From positions 13,888,001 to 13,952,000 of the forward strand of contig OY755187.1 of NCBI GenBank assembly GCA_963576735.1: 64,000 bases of DNA, written 5' to 3'. The notes beneath the pieces are model-generated. The model saw only the letters and a program-made list of their open reading frames with translations. It searched no databases and was not told the origin of the DNA. A program made the translations under genes and the position numbers. Below, piece after piece: positions 57,201-64,000 of the stretch. The DNA is from Bedellia somnulentella (lineage: Eukaryota > Arthropoda > Insecta > Lepidoptera > Bedelliidae). Numbering within the stretch: position 1 is the stretch's first letter; each line of letters starts with the position of its first letter.

Positions 57201-57571
57201 ACGTGAGTACACTGTCCATGCAAAACGTGGGTACTCTGAACACCAGGTGACAAAAGTCACGTGATGTTCAGAAGTATTAGTACCTCTGCCAACCCCTTCG
57301 GGGATATTCGGCGTGAACGTTTATGTTTATGTTATGTTATGTTATGGATTGTCCCGAGTTGCTTAGCAAAATTTACTTACGCACCAACCAAAAGGCCTTA
57401 AGGAAACGACCCGTCTTAAGTGTCCCAAAAGCTAATACCAATTATAGGCGTAACTCATTTCTATTACGTGCATGTACTAAATTTAATGAATCAATAGTAG
57501 ATTTAGATATTTTCGATACAAGCACTACAAGAGTAAGAAAATTATTAACTAATTTACATTTCGGCCAATAA
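54297..57571 (+). pseudogene. LINE ORF2 (endonuclease and reverse transcriptase), broken by SINE
   Basis: ORF2 opens at ATGGCTAGTC and is uninterrupted for 892 codons. Residues 1-240 are an APE-type endonuclease: YHQNVRGLR, ITETWL (catalytic Glu near 36), GDFNL (near 157), DPHHRSL (near 235). Residues about 470-760 are reverse transcriptase: HKKGDKANVENYRPIS, YTDYSKCFD (near 600), SGVPQGSLLGPLL (near 657), FADD (near 690). After VVDCP a family C SINE (56973-57344) and its duplication intervene. The frame then resumes at 57356 with ELLSKIYLRTNQK and ends at 57571. The last 71 residues are lost from the product, so activity is doubtful. Confidence 0.93.
56973..57344 (+). mobile_element. Family C tRNA-derived SINE inserted in LINE ORF2
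   Basis: The best full copy (372 bp): head GTGATAGCCCAGTGGGTAGA and GTGTTCAAATCCTGGGTCGG, body with CCCCCTATCACGTGAGTACA, 3' module CCCCTTCGGGGATATTCGGC, tail of TATGTTATGTT. Perfect 11-bp target duplication TGGATTGTCCC (56962-56972, 57345-57355). Confidence 0.96.
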
Positions 57572-58103
57572 TTTCTACACTAACCTCAACATTATAATTA
57601 TTTCATTGTTACCTAAATCTTTTTAGTTTTTAGTTCTGTAAGTATTATGTTATTTTGCTATAGGTGAAGATTTGTAAATGGCATTGTGTATTCATAATTA
57701 GTATTTTATTGTTTGTATTGGTCTGTTAATCTTCCAAAGAAAATAAAATAAAAAATAAAAGTAAGATTATCAGATTTCAAACTAACGGAATTAACAATTC
57801 GACAGAGACATGCATGCACCGAGTTGGCACAACCAATACTTCTAACACTTTGTAAAAAGACGATCGAGAATCTAAATCACTACATAGTATAAAACAAAGT
57901 CGCTTTCTCTCTCCCTGTCTGGGATATACGGACATCCTTATGTATACTTTAATCTGTAAAACTACGAAATGAATTTTAATGCGATTTTTTTTATTAATTG
58001 ATTAAAAAGGAAGGTTTATAAGGATGACATACGCTGATGGGGTGGAGAACTCACTCAACTTGGGCGGGCTACTAATATTCGTTCTTCTTTGTCATGAAAA
58101 TTG

Positions 58104-58292
58104 GTTTGGCACCGACTTCAAAAAGAAGAAGTTGAATAGAGTTGTACATAATAAAATAAATAAAAATTATTTTATACTTTTCAGTTGGATTTTTGAAGGC
58201 GGTTCTTTTTTAAATAAAAAATAATAATATTTAATTTTTCTGTTTAGTTTTTAATTTGAAGTTTTTGTTTTTCTTTTTTATTTTATACTTTT
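58104..58292 (+). repeat. 189-bp repeat, right arm of perfect inverted pair
   Basis: Exact reverse complement of 51982-52170. Upstream (57940-58100) is a stretch of the dispersed ACTACGAAATGAATTTTAAT type. Confidence 0.95.
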
Positions 58293-59171
58293 TAATCGTT
58301 TTATACATTCAGAAGGCAAAAAATATTGTAATGAATCATCATTGGTATCTTAATTTAGATCGTAATGTCTTATAAAACAGGATAATTATTCAATCAATAA
58401 ATGACCCTTAAAGCAGATACAATTTGAATTAAATTAATGCAAATTTCTGTTCCTTTAACGTCACTAGAAACATGCTTTGAGTCATCTCCATAGAATAAAT
58501 TATCATGTTTGTAAAAATACGAGTACGATTCAAGGAATAAAATACTTTCGGAATAGCAGCAAAACTGTAAGGCAGTAACTTGATTAAAAAGTTTGAGCTC
58601 GTTTCAGGACCACTAACTTTGTTAACCTCTTAAACTATTCATTTAACCGGTACCGCTCGGGATGCAACAATATGTTCTCGAAAACCGAGGTTGTTTAAAC
58701 TTTTCAAGTTGTCAAGGAAACTTTTTGGCGTGGAATTGTAATTTATGTATGTAGTAATGTAAATATTTTTTTAAAAACGGTGAAGAACCAAAATGTTTAA
58801 ATAAAAAGCCGTCACGTTTACCTACAGAAGATGCATTTTTTTTCTGTCATGTATGAAGCTTGACGTATGTTGACTGTGCTGTTGCAATTTTATTGACCAC
58901 AGAGCCTTTCCAAACTATAGATTCTGTCGCGCTCACCACGCGTTCTGTAACGATATAATTGCAATACACAAGCAAGTCAGATCCAGCCCGTATGATTTAG
59001 TCTAAGAAATGCGCGCCGTAGACTCGTTGAACTTTGACGGTCGCCGACGACGGCGCGACAAAATGTCGCGGTTAGCCATTGCTTGGACCCTTGTTATTAA
59101 ACCTATAATTTTTGAGTCCATATTTGTAATCCATAAATCCATTTTTTTTATAATGATTTGTCACTTTGCAG

Positions 59172-59371
59172 NNNNNNNNNNNNNNNNNNNNNNNNNNNNN
59201 NNNNNNNNNNNNNNNNNNNNNNNNNNNNNNNNNNNNNNNNNNNNNNNNNNNNNNNNNNNNNNNNNNNNNNNNNNNNNNNNNNNNNNNNNNNNNNNNNNNN
59301 NNNNNNNNNNNNNNNNNNNNNNNNNNNNNNNNNNNNNNNNNNNNNNNNNNNNNNNNNNNNNNNNNNNNNNN
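59172..59371. other. Assembly gap (200 N) over the transmembrane exon
   Basis: Exactly 200 unknown bases, a typical placeholder size. The left edge is a splice acceptor (TTTGTCACTTTGCAG), the right edge is GC-rich coding sequence. The seven-transmembrane region needs over 800 bp, so the true gap must be longer than 200. Confidence 0.95.
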
Positions 59372-59501
59372 GAGGCCGCGACTCACTCGGCAGGGGGCGG
59401 TGGAGGACGCCCCCGTGTCGCCCCCCTCCCGACTGCTGCACACGATCCCATCCGCGGCCGAGCCGGAGCCGCCCCCGGACGCCCCGCCGCGCCAAGACTG
59501 A
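59372..59501 (+). CDS. rk: Receptor C-terminal tail (end of last exon)
   Basis: One frame from the gap edge reads RPRLTRQGAVEDAPVSPPSR, LLHTIPSAAEPEPPPDAPPR, QD and stops at TGA 59499-59501. It is proline/alanine-rich with several serine/threonine sites, as expected of a GPCR cytoplasmic tail. The frame is chosen because it ends promptly in a sensible hydrophilic tail; the other frames give long alanine/glycine runs. Assignment to the receptor rests on position, strand and the abutting acceptor. Confidence 0.6.
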
Positions 59502-60721
59502 TCTTCTTTACAAATAGTCGAATAGTTGCTAGTCGTTACGTGAGTATTGTCGTTCGCTCCTGGCCGGCGGCGGCGGCGGCGGGGCACACCGCGGCGACCG
59601 TTGAACTTACCAGTGAGTGTGGACCTTTCGTCGGTGCAATATTGATATGAAACATTTCAGTATATAAGAGTGATACACATAATAATTCTAATGACTTGAA
59701 TGCGGAATAGTTTTATAAGGAATCCAGTATTCGGAACAAATCTCACCTTTATTTTTTCACACTATTAGGTTCAAAACATTTATTCATTTGTGATTCGTTA
59801 ATTGATATAAACGTATATCAAACATGATTAATTAAAAGAAGAACTTTTGCCAAACTTGTCGCTCCTACCGTTTAGCTAGTGGCCTCAAACCATTTATCTT
59901 CCCATCCATAGATACCTAAAGTCGAAAAAAAAGAAATTGTATATCTACGATTTCTACAGAAAATTAGTTTGGATATAATAAAAACATGATAAAAAAATAT
60001 ATACACAGTTAAATTTTATAAGAAATAGTTAGGTATTTATTCAGAGATTTAAATATACAATTCTGAGATTAATATTTTTAAGAAACAGTGTTGTGTGAAC
60101 ATAGATTAGATTTAGAAACTTGTTAAATGAATATTGAAAATGTAAATATTACTATGTGTTCAGTTATTTATTTTATTGCTACTAAGTAGACAGTATTTAA
60201 TTTTAATATGCTATTAAGTGCGAGATGTAATCTTAATATTATAAATGAAATAAGTATTAAATTTAAAACCTACATAGTATTATGAATACTTGGAAGTAAG
60301 CAATGAAATTATTGAACAGTATTGTAATTTACTGACATGAAATTAGTCAATTTGTACATTTAATTACTTACGGACGGACTTATTAATTAGACCGAAAATA
60401 TTATTATTAGAAAAATAGCGAGAGTTCATTTTGACTACTGACTGTAGATATAAAAGCATTATACGTTAAACCGTATACTCTTAGTGCGAATTTTAATCGA
60501 AATTTCGTTTAAGTTCAGAATAGTCGATTTTCATACATCTGAGGGAAAACATTACATATTCTCCTCTCTTTTATCCACTACCACAGTAAATTAAACGATT
60601 CGATAAAACTCGCACTGGAGGTCAACTTTTCAGATCGAGAACGATAATGATATCATTCGTAGCTTTTCTAACTGCTTGTTAAATATATGTGTGTCCCTCT
60701 CGCCACCTCCTCAACATATAG
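59502..60721 (+). other. Presumed 3' untranslated / downstream region
   Basis: Starts GC-rich with a GGC repeat (59567-59582), then becomes AT-rich. I cannot place the polyadenylation site. No gene recognised. Confidence 0.4.
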
Positions 60722-60979
60722 AAATACATACATACATACATATACTCGCGGCTATAAATCCCTAGATGTGGTAGCCAGAGCTAAGGAATTAAAAATTCCT
60801 CTGCCACTTTTGGAAAGTTAAGTGGGAAAAAGGTGGTAAAATAAAGGTTGTTGGTGATGGGTCTCCAACCTCATCACCTAAAAATCCCTTAAAAGCCCCA
60901 ATACTGTTAGTCGCCTTTTACGTACACCCAACAACGGAAGAAATGGGGTAGTGCTATTCTAAGACGACACTACACAGCA
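60722..60979 (-). mobile_element. Family A copy
   Basis: Full-length minus-strand copy from AATACATACATACATACATA to CGACACTACACAGCA. Confidence 0.9.
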
Positions 60980-62080
60980 CTAATGTCGCGTTTACATTGT
61001 ACGAGCAAACTACAGCCAAGTTAGTTTGAAGTTCTACTTTATTGCTACTTAGTAGTGTAACGTGTAACTGACTATTGATCCACTTAAATGCCTGAATGAA
61101 TATGATCATCGGCCAAAATCGTGGTCAAATTGTTTCTCCATGTATTGCAGATCTTAACTTAGACGTTTGTTAAGCTACTCTCCACTTGTTATTTATACAC
61201 CACCGCTTAGTACCACTAATTTTAGTAATACAGACCTGCACTAAGCTGTGTGTAATAACAGATGAAGAAACTGCATCATCTATTATCCTGAAAAGCGCTC
61301 TTGTATCAGATAGACGTGCTACCAACCCGTCCGCATTTGCATTGAACCGTCCAAATATACTACTCACGTAGCTTGGATGATTTGCGTTCAGTACAATAGG
61401 CTATTTGACTAAGTTTTGAAAACTATCCTACGGTGTTAATTAAGACGGATTTTAGTGAAATAATGCAATATTTTTATCTCGCATCATTACATATTGCTCC
61501 AAAAAAGAAATATTAAGACTAATGAAATAAAAGAAATGTATATCTTTATTACAGTCAAATAGCCTATTCATTAAAGAGTGAATAGAAATATTTGAAATTA
61601 AAAAAAAATGCAGTATAGATCTTGGTTCGTTATTATTTTATTTTTGCTCTCTATCCATGAACCTTTTCGTGATGATGACACTTATATTATAATATTAAAA
61701 TGCGAATGTTGATTGTAGATATATTTATGTTTAAATAGATATGAAGTATGTAATGTACCTAGTTTTATCTAAATGATATTGAGATTTATGTTTGTTTTAT
61801 AAATTAGATATGAAAATAACTATAAATGTTGAAATGAGTGATATTTAGCAGACGGTTATACGAGATAAGGTGCGAGTATGTGAACATGCTATTGTAAATA
61901 AGATTTAGTATTATATTTATTTACTTGTCTCGTGTGTGCTAGTGATGTACTGACTCATGGCTGTACTAGTCTATGTCTGGGGAGACCCTGCTCTACTCGT
62001 GTTATTTTAATATAATTATAGCAAATAACTGACTCGAAACATTGTTGTTTTAATCCGCTTACTTTTACCATCATAATCAT
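60980..62080. other. Stretch without recognised features
   Basis: AT-rich. The hexamer GAAATAAAAG near 61525 and similar motifs could be polyadenylation signals but are expected by chance. Confidence 0.3.
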
Positions 62081-62084
62081 CAGC

Positions 62085-62162
62085 CAATAGAAGCCACTGC
62101 TGGACATAGGCTTTCCCAAAGACTTCAACAACGACCGGTCCTGTGCTGCCCTCATTATACCA
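62085..62162 (-). mobile_element. LINE ORF2 C-terminal remnant (family H)
   Basis: The minus strand reads MRAAQDRSLLKSLG, then a shifted frame; the same motif as 7683-7795. Confidence 0.6.
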
Positions 62163-62465
62163 CTTATACTACAAATTACTTAAGTAACAATCAACTCGTT
62201 GCTAGCAAAATTGAATACAATTTACTATGAACAAAGAAACGTCTGTATTAACCAATACAGTTCAGTTATCAATTCTTGCCAAACTTTTATGTTTCTTATC
62301 ATGGAGTCGGAGAAAGCTTGTTTGATCAGACAGTGCGACGATCAATATTCTTTGCCTGTCCCATGGAAATAATTAATGGCAAGAGTATCATTACTTCTTT
62401 AACTAAATAAAACAATAACTTGATAGGCAGAAAGACAGTGTAAGTAGAACTGTAATTTATACATA

Positions 62466-62600
62466 TGTAACTAGTGGTCCGCCCTGGCTTTGCACGGGTA
62501 GTGTTAAGGATTTGTCACCAATACCCCCTACAATATTTAGCGTGATGATATATAGCGTATGTTGCTTCATATAGTTATAGCTTTCCGTTGGTGAAAAAAA
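62466..62600 (+). repeat. Dispersed repeat family J, copy 2
   Basis: ACTAGTGGTCCGCCCTGGCT, ACCAATACCCCCTACAATAT and TTAGCGTGATGATATATAGC match 600-716 (minus strand) in order. Confidence 0.65.
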
Positions 62601-63093
62601 TAATTGAAATAGGTTAAGTTGTTGCGGAGCATTTTTATTACGTCTGTAATAAAAATACAAACAAATCTTTCGCTCCTTCCTTTTAATAGTATCCCATGTC
62701 CTTTTCCTGGTTCTAATCTACCTCTCCACCAATTTTCAGCCAAATCAGTTAATCATACAAAGTACACCTGTATAGCGTATAGTAGAGGCGGGGCGCGAGC
62801 CACACTAAAATAATAAGGAGCAGTAGCAAGTGCCAATGTCTCACCCCCGTTGACCCAGGGTATATGGAAACTAAAAGCAGGGTAAGATATACGTCACCAG
62901 ACACCTACACGTTCCCGTAGATCAGAATGGCTTAGCATCACAGAGAGAGTTTTTATATACGCCTTAGCGGGAGTGCCCGAGCTTGATATGACGTGCTGGG
63001 CAATGGACACGGGGATGGTCTATAGACAGGGAAAATTCGTGACGACAAAGAGTTTTGCATTACCGTTTAATTGAAAAATTCGCGTGTTCGTAC

Positions 63094-63157
63094 AAAATCA
63101 ACTGTGTTTGCCACAGCTCTAAAATCAACTGTGTTTGCCACAGCTCTAAAATCAACT
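63094..63157. repeat. 27-bp tandem repeat
   Basis: Unit AAAATCAACTGTGTTTGCCA(CAGCTCT) is repeated exactly at 63094-63120 and 63121-63147, with ten bases of a third unit. It lies just upstream of the RT remnant. Confidence 0.95.
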
Positions 63158-63164
63158 GGAAAAT

Positions 63165-63856
63165 TCTGAGGATATCTGGGGTATGTCAGTAAAAGTATGC
63201 CATAATTTTATTGTAATAATAGCTCCTTATTTAGCGAAAATATTTAATGAATGTATAAGTAATGGTATCTTCCCAGATCTCATGAAACATAGTAAAATTG
63301 TACCTTTACTAAAATCTGGAGGAGATAAAAATAATCCTGAAGGTTATAGGCCTATATCTATACTACCAGTTATGAGTAAAATATTTGAAAAACTTATGCT
63401 TAATCAACTGCTCTTGCATTTTAGTTCCAACAATTTGTTTCACCCTAAACAATTTGGTTTCACGAAAGGCCGCTCTACCACTGACGCAGGCGTTGCCCTA
63501 ATTAAACATATTTTTGGTTCGTGGGAACTTAAGAATGATGCAATCGGTTTGTTCTGCGATCTTACAAAAGCGTTTGATGATGATGAAAACTTTTTTATTC
63601 ATGAAATTGGGACATTATGGCATCGAAGGTGACGCACTTAATAAAGTCCTACTTCTCAGATCGAATACAAAAAGTGCAAATTGATAAAATAAAATTATCT
63701 GGAGCTCATGTAAAAATAGGTGTTCCACAGGGATCTATATTAGGCCCATTTTTGTTTTTAGTATATATTAATGATTTGCCGTTCATGGTCGAGAAAAGGT
63801 CTGAAATAGTATTATTTGCTGATGGGTGGATTTCAACAAGACCGTTAAAATCTTGA
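63165..63856 (+). pseudogene. Degenerate non-LTR reverse transcriptase (Jockey-like)
   Basis: The first frame reads APYLAKIFNECISNGIFPDL, KIVPLLKSGGD, GYRPISILPVMSKIFEKL, QFGFTKGRSTTDA and CDLTKAFD. The catalytic block is damaged (KAFDDDENFF where KAFDxVDH is expected). The frame shifts near 63610 and continues VTHLIKSYFSDRIQKVQI, IGVPQGSILGPFLF, LFADG. The second aspartate of the FADD active site is replaced by glycine and the frame stops at 63856. A dead fragment lacking the endonuclease and C-terminus, of a different LINE lineage from 52953-57571. Confidence 0.85.
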
Positions 63857-64000
63857 TTTCCGTGGATTTTTTTAAATCAAGGTTTTTATTTATTTTTGAT
63901 GGATATTATTGAAGTTTTTGATAATTTATACATTATATTTTAATATCCAGCAGATAACTTATAAAACTAGCGAGATATACATTATTGAAAATTCAATGCC

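Larger units (their letters stand above)
52430..57765 (+). mobile_element. CR1/Jockey-group LINE, nearly complete
   Basis: The element has a GC-richer 5' leader, ORF1, a 279-bp spacer and ORF2, then a 3' untranslated region of about 175 bp ending in AAAATAAAATAAAAAATAAA. The 5' boundary is uncertain; I found no convincing target duplication. Apart from a SINE insertion in ORF2, both frames are open, so the copy is young. It lies in the same direction as the receptor gene within its intron. Confidence 0.85.
50409..59171 (+). other. 8.8-kb intron with Helitron pieces and a LINE
   Basis: Bounded by GTATGT and a pyrimidine-containing acceptor ending CACTTTGCAG at the gap edge. Contents are listed separately. 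58293-59000 is AT-rich without recognised features; 58910-59085 is GC-richer and rich in small palindromes such as GCGCGACAAAATGTCGCGG. Confidence 0.7.
1109..59501 (+). other. rk: Type B leucine-rich-repeat GPCR gene, probable bursicon receptor rickets (Lgr2), partial
   Basis: Eleven exons and a C-terminal tail on the + strand form one gene. Seen: about 14 leucine-rich repeats, then a hinge with the motif SYAYHCCEF. In type B LGRs (vertebrate LGR4/5/6, insect rickets) the repeats lead into a YAYxCCAF motif, and the repeat order in exons 30544-37490 parallels that of LGR5. Established: rickets binds the bursicon heterodimer at the plasma membrane, couples to Gs/cAMP/PKA, and controls cuticle tanning and wing expansion. 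Inference: insects such as Drosophila have one type B LGR, so orthology to rk is likely. The signal peptide and first repeats lie upstream of base 1, and the seven-transmembrane domain falls in the assembly gap at 59172. The span is very long because the introns are full of retroelements. Confidence 0.85.

Noticed and set aside
57345..58103. Search for receptor transmembrane exons between the LINE and the gap
   Set aside because: No GC-rich block or stretch of hydrophobic codons bounded by splice sites was seen; the sequence is LINE 3' end and dispersed repeat.

Overview
This is a window of insect nuclear DNA, most likely from a moth or butterfly. It is AT-rich and intron-rich, and it is crowded with 3'-end fragments of non-LTR retrotransposons, SINE-like elements and MITEs of the kind that fill lepidopteran genomes. 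No bacterial or phage-like gene layout is present. All assignments come from reading the sequence; no database was searched.

The one host gene I recognise runs along the + strand from before base 1 to about 59501. Eleven small GC-rich exons (1109-1246, 1813-1884, 24348-24419, 25473-25538, 30544-30681, 33327-33464, 34795-34860, 37341-37490, 40893-40964, 48991-49117, 50240-50408) read as one continuous array of leucine-rich repeats followed by a cysteine-containing hinge. This is the ectodomain of a type B leucine-rich-repeat G-protein-coupled receptor, most likely the insect bursicon receptor rickets (rk/Lgr2). Nearly all exon junctions are phase 2. The first exon(s), with the signal peptide, lie upstream of the window. 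The seven-transmembrane exon is missing: a 200-N assembly gap (59172-59371) starts directly after a good splice acceptor, and a proline-rich 43-residue C-terminal tail with a stop codon follows the gap.

The introns hold the mobile DNA. Family A is a SINE-like element of about 250 bp with more than 15 near-full copies. Family B is an RTE-like LINE, present as 5'-truncated 3' ends and one 5'-inverted (twin-primed) copy. Family C is a tRNA-derived SINE of 315-372 bp. All three end in a related module: a short CCCC/GGG hairpin, then GCSTGA, then TATG-type repeats. This suggests that the RTE-like LINE machinery mobilises both SINEs. Family D is a foldback element with tRNA-like sequence at both ends, and family E is a MITE of about 140 bp with three copies. 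A deleted Tc1/mariner element has a TA duplication and matching ends (42049-42901).

The last large intron (50409-59171) is the most complex region. It holds a tandem repeat, a rearranged Helitron remnant, a pair of perfect 189-bp inverted repeats about 6 kb apart, and between them a nearly intact CR1/Jockey-group LINE. That LINE has ORF1 with a PHD-type zinc finger and ORF2 with endonuclease and reverse transcriptase. ORF2 is broken near its C-terminus by a family C SINE with an 11-bp target-site duplication. Downstream of the receptor gene (59502-64000) there are further repeats and a degenerate reverse transcriptase at the right edge.
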